Source: Silene conica
Taxonomy: Eukaryota > Streptophyta > Magnoliopsida > Caryophyllales > Caryophyllaceae
Length of the DNA: 64,000 nucleotides
Direction of reading: 5' to 3'
Assembly: GCA_029255685.2 (NCBI GenBank)
Contig: CM055318.2
Location: 32,228,001-32,292,000 of the forward strand
Shown: positions 22,724 to 37,379 of the stretch, piece by piece
How positions within the stretch are numbered: position 1 is the first letter of the stretch
Layout: each line of letters begins with the position of its first letter
Program-made: the position numbers and the translations under genes
The notes under the pieces: generated by a model
What the model saw: the letters and a program-made list of their open reading frames with translations, nothing else
What the model was told of the DNA's origin: nothing
Databases searched by the model: none

Positions 22724-25676
22724 ATCTCCCACTTGTCCGTACAAGTGTATGTGCGATAACTAATTCTCATATCCAATTAAATTTCTCCCACTCAATGTAA
22801 AACAATTTGCAAATCTTTATTCACAAAGGTCGTATTTTACAAGCGATCTGTATCAAGAGTGGTTTTCTCGACTAGAGAGTAAGTCAACTGATAACGAATC
22901 ATTATTCGAGCTTGGCCAAACATTTCAGTTACTACTCCTCGAGTGGCCCTGAGAAATATTAAAACCTGATAAGGGGTGGATATTTCATTCAACTCGAATC
23001 TTGCAGATGTAAGCACAGTATGAAATGACCCAAAAAAAATCTGCTTAGCCCCAGTTACGGTCAGCTAGTGAGAAAGAAATCAAAGTCACCCAAAACTGCC
23101 CTTTATCTCAAGAACAGTCGACAGTCAAAAGAATCGACTCAAGGAACACGATGGACGTCCTATCCACGACCCGACACCGAATGTTCAGTAACATTTAGGA
23201 CTCCATTGCGTCGTCACTAAATTGTCCTACGAGTTATCGTTATAATCTCGTATCTGTGATCGATCAGTCAACGGTTTGACTTATGGTTTATTGAACCCAC
23301 CATCAATCGACGTCACAAAATAATTACCAGAGTTATCAGCTCGTGTAGGCGATTACGGACCAAAAGAAATATAATGTAATTCAGTTCACTTTGTGGTGTT
23401 CAATGTTGTCTGTACAATCCACATGAAAAACAATATATAAAAACAAAATCGATGGTGTTATAAATAGTATATGAAATAGATACAATATCCAATACACAAA
23501 AGTACTAATACAACTCAAGAACACGTTTAATTCCCATTGAAATAACGTGCCCTTCATGTTTATCATGTCTTAATGGTTTAGTGAGAGGATCTGCGATGTT
23601 GTCATCTATCTCAATCTTGTCTATCACTATCTACTTTTGCTCCACATAGTCTAGTATCTTGTGAGCTTTTCGCAATACATGTCTAGATTTATTGCTAGAC
23701 TTAGGCTCCTTAGCCTGGAAGATGGCACCTCTATTGTCGTAATAGATGGTGATCGGGTCGTTCGAACTAGGAACTACAGTGAGTCCTTGTAATAACTAAC
23801 GCATCCATATAGCTTCCTTTGCAGCTTCTAAAGCGACATAGTACTCGGACTCAGTTGTAGAATTTGCAATAACACTCTGCTTGGAGCTTTTCCAACTGAC
23901 AACATAGCCATTAAGAGTAAAAACGAATCCAGACTGAGATTTCGAGTCATCTCGATCCGTTTGGAAGCTAGCATATGCGTAACCGTTTGCGCAAAGCTCA
24001 GTGCCTCCACCATAAGTCAATACCCAATCTTTAATCCTCCGTAGGTACTTAAGAATGTTTTTAACAGCCATCCAGTGTGGTTCACCTGGATTGCTTTGGT
24101 ACCGACTCGTCATACTCAAAGCATATGCCACGTCTGGACGTGTGCATATCATGACATACATGATCGATCCTATAGCTGACGCATAAGGAATGCGGCTCAT
24201 GCGCTCGACCTCTTCCGGTGTCTTAGGTACCTGAGTCTTACTCAAATGCACCCCCGAGATCATCGGAAGTAACCCCTTTTTGGAGTTCGTCATGCTGAAT
24301 CTGTCAAGAATCTTATCTATATAAGCCTCCTGACTCAGTGATAACATCCGTCGTGATCTATCTCTATAGATACGGATCCCCAATATACATTGTGCCTCAC
24401 CTATATCTTTCATCTGGAAATGGTTCTTTAACCATACTTTAACCGAAGATAAGAGAGGGATGTCATTTCCGATCAAGAGTATGTCGTCGACTTGATATAT
24501 AAGCATGGTTCTTCGACTAATCGAATAGAACAATTTTTTTTATCACTTGGTCGAAGCGATGATTCCAACTCCTAGACACTTGCTTAAGTCCATAAATGGA
24601 ACGCTTAAGCTTGCTTACTTTCTTAGGATTTTTAGGATTAGTGAAACCTTCGGGTTGTACCATGTACAAGTCCTTCTCTAAATAACCGTTTAAGAAGGCG
24701 GTTTTCACATCCATTTGCCATATTTCATAGTCATGAATTGCAGCAATCGCGAAGATAATCCGAATGGAACGCAACATGACTACGGGTGCAAAAATCTCAT
24801 CATAGTGCAACCCTTGCACTTGAGTGAAACCGTTTGCCACTAGTCGTGCCTTATAGGTGTCTGGTTGTCCCTCGATGGAATGTTTTATCTTATAAAGCCA
24901 TTTGCACTGAAGAGGTCGTACCTTATCAGGCAAATCAACCAACTCCCATACGTCATTCTCATACATGAAGTCCATTTAGGATTGCATGGCATTAAGCCAT
25001 GGCTTTTAGTCGGAACAGGTCACGACACCTTTATAGGTCACGGGTTCGTTACTCTCTAAGAGAAAAACGTCAACTCCGTCAACTTACTCGATCATACCGA
25101 TGTATCTATCTGGAGGAATGGAGTGTCTACCCGACCGTCTGGGTTCCTCATGAATACTGACTGCAACAGAAGATGAAGGAACAGTTTCCTCCAATGGTTG
25201 ATCAATAGTTGGTTCTCGAACCTCCGACAGATCGAAGGTTCTATTACTTGTCTTAATCTCGAGAAACTCTTTCTCTAAGAACTTCGCACTAGCCGCAACA
25301 AAAACGCGATGTTCGGTAGGCGAATAGAAGTAATGACCAAACATTCCTTTTGGATAACCAATAAAGTATGTCTTGACCGATCGCGTGCCGAGCTTATCCT
25401 CGTGTCTCCACTTGACATAAGCCTCGCAACCCCAAACCCGAATAAAAGACAAGTTAGGGACCGTTCCCTTCCATATCTTATATGGAGTCTTGTCAACAAC
25501 TTTAGACGGACTTCGGTTAAGTATAAGAGCAACTGACAATAGAGCAAAGCCTCATAATGAATCCGGCACAATTGTGTGACTCATCATGGATCGAACCATA
25601 TCTAATAGTGTTCGATTTCTCCGTTCGGACACACCATTTAATTGTGGTGTTCTAGGTGGAGTTAACTGTATAGGAA
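22724..25676 (-). pseudogene. Copia element 1: integrase-RT-RNase H remnant
   Basis: Read leftwards, the integrase end (TPRTPQLNGVSERRNRT, broken frame) runs from 25676 to about 25085. The reverse transcriptase (WELVDLP, CKWLYKIK, QMDVKTAFLNG, YGLKQ, then YQVDDILL) lies in 24975-24000. The RNase H (SKQSVIANSTTESEYYVALEAAKE) ends near 23512 with DPLTKPL. Stops and frameshifts (for example near 25000, 24520 and 23795) make it non-functional. The N-terminal half is missing because a second copia LTR abuts at 25677. About 790 bp of 3' UTR separate the stop from the polypurine tract. Confidence 0.85.
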
Positions 25677-27598
25677 ATAATTTCTTAAATTACTTATAAA
25701 AGTATTAATCATATTAATACTGCCAAGAATTATATCAAAAACGATTCAATAAAACCTCAATTGCAAGAATTAAACAGTCAAGAATATAGAATTAACCTTT
25801 AGTCCTATATGAGATCGGCCTAAGAACAACCTAGTATAAACCCAAACTTCAAGGTAGAAATTCTTCTTAGATTGCACCCAAGATGACCTGAGAAATATGT
25901 CCTTCAATTACCTCCTTGATTACTCTTAACTTTGGGAATCATTTTTTAAACTAATGTTGGAAAATAAAGTAATTTTCATTTTGGGTCGGGAACAAAAATA
26001 ATTGTTAAAATAGGGTCCAACTAGGATTGGACAATTCCAAACCAAACCCCAATCCTATTTTCTTAATTTAATCCCAGCCTATCTTCATCCGTAATTTTTT
26101 TTCACCACCACACCTCCCGCCTCATTTGTTTACGACATAATTCATCCGTCTTTATCAAGCGGCAGCACGAGTGCACGTAACATCAGGTGGTGCGACCACC
26201 AAGGTGGCCTAACTAAACCTCAAGCAAGCTCCCTGAATGCCAAACGAAACTCACCCGTCACCGGCAAGAACCCTGCGACCACCATGAGCAACGCTTCCTT
26301 CCTCGTCACACCATTTGCCCGACCCTAGGCAAGTCATAATTCAACCACCATGGCGACCACCGCATGGTTTTGTATCTTCCTCTCCTTCGCACCCCGCAAC
26401 CGAGTTTAAACCACCACAGGCACCACTCTACACGGCCTGACCTCCTCCAACCCGCCACCTACACACACCCCACTTATTGATCCAACCTTTACCATCTACC
26501 CGCAGTGGACGGCGTTTCGTTGTGCGAGTTTAAAAGGAGGCAAAGAGATGAATTGGAGGTAAAGAGAAGGTGAATGAGGAGTAGAGTTGAAATGAGTGGG
26601 GAGAAGGGAGGGATAAGGATAGTGGTGTGGGAGGAGTTGTAGGATGTGAACAGTGGTGGAGAGGGTACGGTGGGTGGTGTAGGAGTGGGCAGTTGTGGGT
26701 GACACAGGTGGTGGGAGGAGTGGTGTTGACTGGTTAGAGAATAGAAATTGGGGTGTGAAATGAGCAATGTTGATATTGGGTTTGGTTTGGAATTGTCCAA
26801 TCCTAGTTGGACCCTATTTTAACAATTATTTTTGTTCCCAACCCAAAATGAAAATTACTTTATTTTTCAACATTATTTTAAAAAATGATTCTAACTTTGG
26901 AGGCTTTTATTTTTAGGGTTTTTAGATGATAAAACTAATGAGAGATCCACCCACATAAGAGAAACCTTATTCTCCTATTTGTAATAGAACCACACGGCCT
27001 ACCACCTACACTCACACGTGTGGGTTGGGCTTTGTTTTGTGTTGTTTTACATATATCCGAACTTCTATTAAAATTTCTTCGTATATTTTAATGCATGTAC
27101 TCGGAACTAAATATCCCATATTAATTTCCAAAGAACATTTTCGGAAATGTAACATAAACACAATTTTAAGGAGAATGTTAATTAATTATCTTAAAATTAA
27201 TTAATCTAATTATATTATTCTAAAATATCATATATTAAAATATATAATTAATAAATGTAACATTTATATATATTTGCTAGAATTAACATTTAATTCATTT
27301 CTCCTAATTATTATTTAATCATATTGAATGTTCATCATCTGTTTAACTACATTTAGCTAAGTTTGGCATTTACGTAATTATATCAATATATAATCACATT
27401 TCTCAGTGCTATCCTATAGGTGTGACCTTTAGGGATCAGCTGATTATCGCCACCATATGACAGTAACGTCAAACTTCTAGTGAACCAATCGTTACCGATA
27501 AACGTTAACCAACTGATTAATATACTAAGTATCCCTGTGTGATCCTGTAAAAGATTTATTCAAATAATCACACACTGTGGAGGACATTTACTCCAACA
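25677..27598 (-). mobile_element. Copia element 2: 3' LTR (with MULE inside)
   Basis: It begins TGTATAGGAAATAATTTC and ends TTTACTCCAACA. On the minus strand it is preceded by ACAAGTGAGATATTG-like polypurine sequence. It shares the TTGCACCCAAGATGACCTGAG and GGTGTGACC blocks with the LTR at 21752. Without the MULE it is about 960 bp, close to the 972 bp of its relative. Confidence 0.75.
25936..26891. mobile_element. Mutator-like MITE/Pack-MULE, 956 bp
   Basis: Near-perfect inverted repeats of about 125 bp (GAATCATTTTTTAAA ... TTTAAAAAATGATTC) are flanked by a perfect 9-bp duplication, TAACTTTGG (25927-25935 and 26892-26900). The interior (about 26100-26760) is GC-richer than its surroundings and has no transposase. 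A captured fragment is possible but not recognised. Confidence 0.85.
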
Positions 27599-28775
27599 AT
27601 ATCTCACTTGTCCAGTTGTCCTACAAGTGTGTGTGCGATTACGATTCTCATATCCATAAATTATTCTCCCACTCAATGGAAGACAAATTGCAAAGTCTCA
27701 CCTTACAAGGTCGTATCTCCCAAGTAATCATATCAAAAGTGGTTTCCTCGACTAAAGAGTAACATAACTTATACGAATCATATTCGAGCATGGCCATGCG
27801 TTTAAGTTGCTACTCCTCGAGTGGCCCTGAGAAATATATAAAACCTGATAAAGGCTGGATATTTCCCTTGCCTTATAACCTGCCGATGGAAGCACAGTAT
27901 AAAATGACCCAGTAAAACTCCGATTGACGTCCTTTTACGGTGCGACCTGGAATAGAAACCTAAACCACCCAAAAACTGTCTATATCGCAAGAAATAAGCA
28001 ATGGTCAAAAGAACCGACTTTAGGAATCACAATAGACGTCTCATCCACGACCAGGTACCTAATGTATCTTAACATTTAGGACTCTATGTTGTGGTCACTA
28101 TGTCCTATGCGATATCATATACCCATATTTGTTATTGATCAGTCAAACGCTTGACTTATGGAATTTGAACCTTCCATCCTTCAACTAACAAAATAATCAC
28201 CTGAGTTATCAGCTCCAGTATGTGTATTAATAGGCACAAAAGGCAAATTTATGCCTCAACAAAAATTGAAAAAAAAATATGGGAATAATTACTAAAATTA
28301 ACAATAACATCATCGCAATTTCCACACCAGAAAACGGCTAATTATTAGGCTTTTCTCTCCACACAAGAGATTTTATGGCTACTCATCTCCACACAGGAGA
28401 CGTAACGTTTAATGACGAACATTGACAAAAAAATAATCTCCACAAAAGAGAAAATAATCATTGTCATCTAGCAATATCTCGTAAGAGCGTCCGTTCGAGA
28501 TCGGCCTAGAACAGATCACCATAGTCGGTCAGATAATTGATCGTCCCGATTTACGGTTTTGACGTCATAGCGTGATCGATGACAAACACACACACACACA
28601 CACACACTTGTTAACCGACTTACGTTTTCAAACGTTATAGCGTGACATACACGAGATGCTAAAGCGAATGGTCACCAAGAAGAAAAAAAGCTCTTGTATA
28701 TGAACGTATCATATATGTATATAATAAAGGCATAATCGTAGGGACAATAACAAAACACATTGGCTCTGATACCAC
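27599..28775 (-). mobile_element. Copia internal remnant with primer-binding site
   Basis: 27600-28230 is colinear with the 3' UTR of copia 1 (for example CTACTCCTCGAGTGGCCCTGAGAAAT at 27810 and 22935, compared in shorter blocks). 28230-28760 is a 5' leader with repeated CTCCACA(C/A)AAGAGA motifs. On the minus strand 28775-28761 reads GTGGTATCAGAGCCA, a primer-binding site for initiator tRNA-Met. No gag-pol is left. Confidence 0.7.
28586..28607. repeat. (CA)n microsatellite
   Basis: Eleven CA units, uninterrupted. Confidence 0.9.
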
Positions 28776-29229
28776 TGTAGGAAAATAAGGACATACCTTT
28801 ATGCAGAAGCGATCGGATCTTTGTGTTCGATAACTGCCCACTATCGTATATCGTACCTCCGGCGGCTACTAGAGTCCCGGAATATTTCCACGCCCCAAAT
28901 TCCAAGTCACATAGATGGTCGACTAACTAAGAGATGATATATGGTGTGTGTCTATAAGATGAATATATTGATTACCTAAATCACATCTATTATCTTTATT
29001 TATAACTACCTCACATAGAGGAGTTACAAGAGATATTATAATGCACCATAAACACTCATTAAGTCACACCATAATGGGTAGATTAATATGGTGATAAATA
29101 GGATAATTAACAACCAAATTGATTGTGGCCGTTACAGAAATCTTATTAAATACAATATAATCTAATATGGAGTCTTTATTAAGTGTCTAATATAATGTCG
29201 AACAATCTATCTATTGAATGTAACCAACA
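28776..29229 (-). mobile_element. 5' LTR abutting the primer-binding site
   Basis: It runs TGTAGGAAAATAAGG...GTAACCAACA, 454 bp, directly after the primer-binding site on the minus strand. It is not visibly similar to the LTR at 25677. The two ends may therefore belong to different copia families joined by recombination. Confidence 0.6.
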
Positions 29230-29230
29230 T

Positions 29231-29889
29231 ATACTTACATGACTTATTTATGCTAAGTAGATAAGGGTTTTGTCATAGGATGTTCCAGTTACCTTATTAT
29301 TAGTTTCCATAATTTAGCTAATAAGAATAAGGTATTTTTATTTATTTTCTTGTCATATTTCCTAATTTTAGTTTTAAGAATAAGGTAAGTAGTGCTAAGG
29401 TAATAATCGAGTTTAGGAAAGTTTTCTTTTATCCACTTATGGAAAGGATTACATGTTTTTAGGGAGTCTTGTGTCCCCTATTCTACTATAAATAGGGACT
29501 TATGTATTCAGTTTTATGAATTCAAGTGATAAATATAATTCTGAGTTTACAGTTTTGTGACCTTTATTTTCGAGAGTCTTGCGAGATAATCGAGTGCATA
29601 GCAATCTTGTGAGGTTGTTATTTAAGGGAGTTTCGAGCGATCAGTTTTGCGAGATTGAGGGCTAGATACTTTCTATTTGTGTTCCCAATCAAGTTCCTTG
29701 CGAGGGAGGAGAGCAAGTTCACATCATATCCTGGTTACTTTACATACAATACACGTAAATATCATTACTAGACAAACAAATTCCGCTGCAAAGTTAGTAT
29801 TATCGCATAGGGCAGTCCTGCTATCTGTTTTATTCGAAACACTGTTGTAATTCTACATCAATACTTACATGACTTATTTATGCTAAGTA
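29231..29889. repeat. 29-bp direct repeats flanking an LTR
   Basis: ATACTTACATGACTTATTTA followed by TGCTAAGTA is identical at 29231-29259 and 29861-29889. It is much longer than a retroelement target duplication. Confidence 0.85.
29271..29857 (+). mobile_element. Solo LTR, 587 bp
   Basis: It starts TGTCATAGGATG and ends AATTCTACA. A TATA box (CTATAAATAGGG, about 29497) and a downstream R-like region have the form of a retroelement promoter. No clean 5-bp target duplication is seen. Confidence 0.55.
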
Positions 29890-30318
29890 CAAGTTTAGGT
29901 TAACTAAGGGCTTAAATGATGATTATGCCCCTAAAGGAAGTCCTCCGTAATGCTAGAGCTATGATAAACCGCGTGCTTCGTCTCCTTGCTTGGGTGATCC
30001 TTCTGCCCAGCTTGCTCGAGCCGGTGGTCTGATCGCTTAAGCTAAGAGAGGCTCGCTCAAGCTCAACGTACTTTTCTTTTCTCTTAGCTTGGCGGCCCCC
30101 TATCTCGTAGGGGCTGATTTGGAATCGCGGGGTTCCTCCTCATTGCCCGATTTTGTTTTATTCACTAAGACGTTTTGTCTTGATCTCCTCTTTGATGCTC
30201 AGTTGTTAGACCAGTGCAACACCCGTGAAATTCATGTGGTTGTTACTAACTTTTAGAAATTAAATTGATGTACTAAATTTGCGAAATAAGTGTAGCATGA
30301 TGAGTTTGATCATTATAA

Positions 30319-30320
<2 letters not shown>
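29890..30320. other. Spacer, unassigned
   Basis: Moderately GC-rich text at 29930-30215 (for example CTTGCTCGAGCCGG) is reminiscent of a decayed retroelement coding stretch, but no domain could be named. Confidence 0.3.

Positions 30321-30412
<92 letters not shown>
30321..30412. repeat. (AT)n microsatellite, left
   Basis: About 46 uninterrupted AT units. Confidence 0.95.
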
Positions 30413-30413
<1 letters not shown>

Positions 30414-30417
<4 letters not shown>

Positions 30418-30783
30418 TGGGATCCGGTGAGAACCACCTTACCATGAAAACCGGTGAGAACTCTTCCTTACGGATTTTTTTTAAAAAAATTAATGACATA
30501 ATTGGATTCGGCATGGAATTTTATGGCCAGAGAACATATTTCTTGGTCTAGAAAATAAATACTAGTGGCGGAAAAATGATAGATACGAAAAAATAGATAG
30601 AAGGTACATGCAAATAAATAAAACGTATCTCACCTTGATTTCCGTCACTAGTATTTATTTTCTAGACCAAGAAATATGTTCTCTAGCTATAAAATGTCAT
30701 GCCGAATCCAATTATGTTATTAATTTTTTTTTAAAAAGTCTGTAAGGTAGAGTTCTCACAAGGTTCTCATTGTAAGGTGGTAT
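30414..30783. mobile_element. Micron-like inverted-repeat element, copy 1
   Basis: It opens GGGATCCGGTGAGAACCACC and closes with inverted GTTCTCA...AAGGTGG next to TATATA. Two large arms (about 30530-30560 versus 30640-30670) are inverted around AGAACATATTTCTTGGTCTA. It sits against the left (AT)n tract, as Micron-type MITEs that target (TA)n do. Confidence 0.6.
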
Positions 30784-30785
30784 AT

Positions 30786-31340
30786 AGAATTGGGATCCTA
30801 TGAGAACCACCAATATAACGAGAACCATGAGAACTCTACCTTACGAACTTGTTTTAAAAAAATTAATGACAATTTTGGATTCGGCATGGAATTTTAAGGC
30901 TAGAGAACATATTTCTTGGTCTAGACCATATATACTAGTGACGGAAATCAAGGTGAGATACGTTTTATTAATTTTCATGCACCTACTACCGATTTTTACG
31001 CATCTATCATTTTTCATGCACCTAAAACTCGTTTTAATGCACGTACAGCCTCTTATTTCATGCACCTAGTAATCATTTTCATGCATGTAATTTCATGCAC
31101 GTAGTGGTTGTTTTCGTGCATTTATAGCCGTTTTAGTACGCCTAATTGTATTTTCGTACACTAAGTATATATTTTGTTAATTAAATCAAAAAATTTTGTT
31201 TATTGATACTAAAGTGTGTATTTAAATAAGTTAAACTAATGGTAAATGATCCAACGAAACATTCGAAGCGAGATTTGATGGAGATTTAGTGAGGGTTCTC
31301 ATGGTTCTCATTATAAGGGTGGTTCTCACCGGATCCCGAC
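30786..31340. mobile_element. Micron-like inverted-repeat element, copy 2
   Basis: It starts GAATTGGGATCCTATGAGAACCACC and ends GGTGGTTCTCACCGGATCCC, abutting the right (TA)n tract. The interior carries a run of CATGCACCT/CATGCACGTA motifs (30980-31130). It shares the AATTAATGACA and AGAACATATTTCTTGG blocks with copy 1. Confidence 0.6.
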
Positions 31341-31341
31341 G

Positions 31342-33866
<2,525 letters not shown>

Positions 33867-34821
33867 GTAAAAATTATGAATTACCACCTAATATGTTCCA
33901 TTTTTTACAAATTACCACCTATTATATTTAACTTTACAAATAATCACCTAACTTTCTTATTTATCCACACCAATCTAACTTATTTTATGTACTTAAGACG
34001 ATTTTGCGTAATTATCGACTCGATTTAATTTTAACAACTTACGATAATTTTTTATGACCAAACTACCCTTACTAATTATTAAACATACACTCCTTATATA
34101 ATTTACACACACTCCTATCATCCCTCAAATAAAAACAATACCCCCAATCCCCAGAAAACCCAAAAATCTTTTACTAAAGCTCTTCCTATGTCATCATTTT
34201 GTAGACAATTTCCCTTTTCTTATGTTTTTTTGGACAATTTCCTCTTCTGATAACAATTATGGCACTCGTTGATTCTAGGTTACAGTTTTTAAATTATGAA
34301 AATTATTGTATTGAGAAGCCATAAATTTTTGGGCCGGGTTGCGTCTGTTGCTGATGCTCTTTTATCTCCCTTTCAAAAAGGAAAGGAAGATAACTCGCTT
34401 CGCTGGCAGCTCACAACTTCTATATTGCAGTACGACAGTACCAATGTGGAGATGTGCTTGATTAACAATTGAAATTTTAATTTTGTAATGATGTGCAAAT
34501 ATGCTGGGAAAGGTTTTGGGTTTATTTTTAGGATTGGGGGTATATTGTTTAATTTGGAGGGATGATAGGAGTGTGTGTAAATTAAATAAGGAGTGTTTGT
34601 TTAATAATTAGTAAGGTTAGTTTGGTCATAAAAAAATGACCGGAAGTCGTTAAAATGAAATCGAGTCGATAATTACGTAACACCGTCCTAAGTACGTAAA
34701 ATAGGCAGGTTAGATTAGTGTGGATAAATAAGAAAGTTAGGTGGTTATTTTTAAAGTTGAATATAATAGGTGATAATTTGCAAAAACTGAAACATATAAG
34801 GTGGTAATTCATAATTTTTCC
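33867..34821. mobile_element. Mutator-like element with long TIRs, 955 bp
   Basis: Terminal inverted repeats of about 250 bp contain TATGAATTACCACCT and its complement AGGTGGTAATTCATA. They are flanked by a perfect 9-bp duplication, TATATTTAA (33858-33866 and 34822-34830). The unique core is about 34150-34550. No transposase is encoded. Confidence 0.85.
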
Positions 34822-35651
34822 TATATTTAATATACAAGTTGTTTATGTCCTTATATGTCATTTTACAAATATGTTAAACAATATGTTAATTTAACAGAAA
34901 ATAGTTGATTACACCATTATAAAAACTACATTTTGAAACTTACAGCCTTATTATATTTTTTTTGAACATTACAGCCATAATATTAGTTCTGATCAAAAAT
35001 TACAGTCAAAACATTACCTCCGACGGAAAATTGACGCCAAATTGGATTTTCGTGACTTAAGTTGAATTTTTAAGACCAAAATACCCTTACCCACCTTTAT
35101 CTCTTATTTCATCTCTAAATAAAAAATTAATGCTCCATCTTTCCATTTGTTTAACATTTTACCCAGTTTTTTTTATTCTTCTTCTTTTCAAGCTCTTCAT
35201 TTGTTCAACAAATTCTTCAATTCACCATTTTCTTCAAATTCTATCATAATTCTACATTGGAGTATGTTTATTTTCTCTTAAAAGTAAAATCATCAATTTT
35301 TCCCAAATTCAAAATAATTAGGGTTCTTCAACTTTAATAATATGTGTTCAAATTGGACATAAACCCTAGATCAAATTCTGGATATAAACCTTAATTCGGG
35401 ACATAAACCCTAAATCTAATTCAAATTGGGAGTAATTTCAAATTCGCAGCAACATCAACAACAATAACAAAACGAATACTTACCCCTTGAGTTAGAACCA
35501 TAAGATGCGGACACGTTTATTCTACTCATGATTAGAATCCGTTACTTGACAATATACGGATGCAATAAAGAAGAAAATTAGGGTAAGATTTAGGGGCAAA
35601 TTGGGGGGAAATTGGGGGAAAGAAGAGAGGGTTTTGGATAAATAGGAACAC

Positions 35652-35848
35652 AAATTTTTATTTGCAACGACACTATCCGTCGCAAGCTTGTGACGGATAT
35701 CGTTTCCTCTCACAAAATACCCACTTTTTCTCTCTCTCCAACACTATTCATGTGGTCCTTTTCTCCACTAACTCATTTTCTATCCATTTTATCTAACAAA
35801 ATATCTGTCACAAATGGTGACCTGTCGCAAGCAAGACTTACTAAAATA
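35652..35848. repeat. TATCCGTCGCAAGCTTGTGACGGATA palindromic repeat, MITE-like
   Basis: Each end has a self-complementary CCGTCGCAAGCTTGTGACGG-like block (35672-35700), with a diverged partner at 35808-35845. Related copies are at 8776 and 31983. Confidence 0.45.
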
Positions 35849-35876
35849 GGAAAGGTAAATGAAAGGTTAACACTAA

Positions 35877-36594
35877 GGCCCTGTTCTTTTGGACTTCAAG
35901 TCACTTAAATTAAGTTCACTTCAGATCCTATAAGTTCAGTTCAGTTCAGTTCAGTTCCTATAAGTTCAGTTCAGTTCCTATAAGTTCAGTTCAGTTCCTA
36001 TAAGTTCAGTTCAGTTTAGATCCTATAAGTTCAGTTCAGTTCAGTTCCTATAAGTTCAGTTCAGTTCTTATAAGTTCAGTTCAGTTCAGTTCAGTTCCTA
36101 TAAGTTCAGTTCAGTTCAGTTCAGTTCCTATAAGTTCAGTTCCTATAAGTTCAGTTCATATAAACTCAATTAAGAAAAGTTATATACGGAGTCTTATTTT
36201 TAACAACCGATACAAACATTTCGCTTTAATTATTCGATACACGTCATCTATAAAAAAAAAACGCATTAATAATTTACCCGTCTTTTACTCTCTAATTAAT
36301 GTCAACCTATCATCCTCATTAATGCCAAAAAACAACTCATCATACGACGCCCTCGCCCTCACCAATTGTCACTCTCCCATTAATCAGTTTCTTCATCACC
36401 ATTGTTAGAGAAAATAAATGGTTAGAGAAAAAAGTAATAGTGAATTATTTTTATCGTAATGTAATTGTAGTATAATGTATCAACTATGAACAAACCATTA
36501 TATATAAAGTTGAAAATATTTTAAACTACCTTGTGTTTTAGACTAATTTTTTATCAATAATAATAATAATAACAACAACAACAACAACAATAAC

Positions 36595-36629
<35 letters not shown>

Positions 36630-36666
36630 CAACAACAACAACAACATCAACAATAACAATAATAAT

Positions 36667-36726
<60 letters not shown>

Positions 36727-37082
36727 AATAATAATAATAATAATAATAGTTAACTTAAATTAAAATAAAGTTAATTAAGTTCGTATTTTATAAATTAAGT
36801 TCAGATCATATAAGTTAAGTTCAGTTCAGATCCTATAAGTTAAGTTCAGTTCAGATCCTATAAGTTCAGTTCAGTTCCTATAAGTTCAGTTCAGTTCAGT
36901 TCAGTTCCTATAAGTTCAGTTCAGTTCCTATAAGTTCAGTTCAGTTCAGTTCCTATAAGTTCAGTTAAGTTCAGTTCCTATAAGTTCAGTTCAGTTCCTT
37001 TAAGTTCAGTTCAGTTCAGTTCAGATCCTATAAGTTCAGTTCAGTTCAGTTCAGTTAAGTTTCAGTCCAAAAGAACAGGGCC
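35877..37082. mobile_element. Tourist-like MITE A, made of TTCAGTTCAG arrays, 1206 bp
   Basis: TIRs GGCCCTGTTCTTTTGGACT and AGTCCAAAAGAACAGGGCC are flanked by TAA on both sides (35874-35876 and 37083-37085), as for PIF/Harbinger MITEs. Both flanks are long arrays of AGTTCAGTTCAGTTCCTATA units. The middle holds a trinucleotide tract and about 350 bp of unrelated sequence. Confidence 0.8.
36556..36749. repeat. (AAT)n/(AAC)n trinucleotide microsatellite
   Basis: Alternating blocks of AAT and AAC units cover about 195 bp. The poly-Leu frame on the minus strand is a by-product. Confidence 0.9.
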
Positions 37083-37379
37083 TAATAGGCACAAATATAG
37101 ACAAGGGCATATCGATCATTTTTGGACAAAATTGACCGGAAATATGGTTTTGGCGCAACTTTCAAAGAAAACTAATATTATGACTGTAAATTTCGAACAA
37201 AAATTAATAAGGCCGTAAGTTTCAAAATGTGGTTTTTATAAGGTTGTAATCAACAATTTTCTATTATCCAAGATCTCTAAAACAATTATACTAGTCAAAT
37301 CTGCGTTCTAGATGTGTTTCTGACAATATTAATCCACGGTTTACCAAATACGGCCATAATCACATAATGCGACAAGTTA

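Larger units (their letters stand above)
34896..37262. mobile_element. Long-TIR element hosting a MITE
   Basis: The left arm from AGAAAATAGTTGATTACA through ACATTTTGAAACTTACAGCC is matched by its reverse complement at about 37080-37262. The arms exceed 150 bp, which suggests a second MULE family. I could not fix a 9-bp duplication. Inside lie a CCGTCGCAAGC palindromic repeat and the MITE at 35877. Confidence 0.65.

Noticed and set aside
26489-26800. 103-residue Ser/Pro/His-rich frame on the minus strand
   Set aside because: It lies inside a MULE and extends into its TIR; composition is simple and no family is recognised.
28560-28640. Repeated ACGTTATAGCGTGA / ACGTCATAGCGTGATC as a CRISPR-like array
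   Set aside because: Only two diverged copies exist, in a retroelement leader of a plant genome.
30260-30551. Open frames of alternating Ile-Tyr on both strands
   Set aside because: They are translations of the (AT)n microsatellite.
36543-36725. Poly-Leu frame on the minus strand
   Set aside because: It is a translation of the AAT/AAC trinucleotide repeat.
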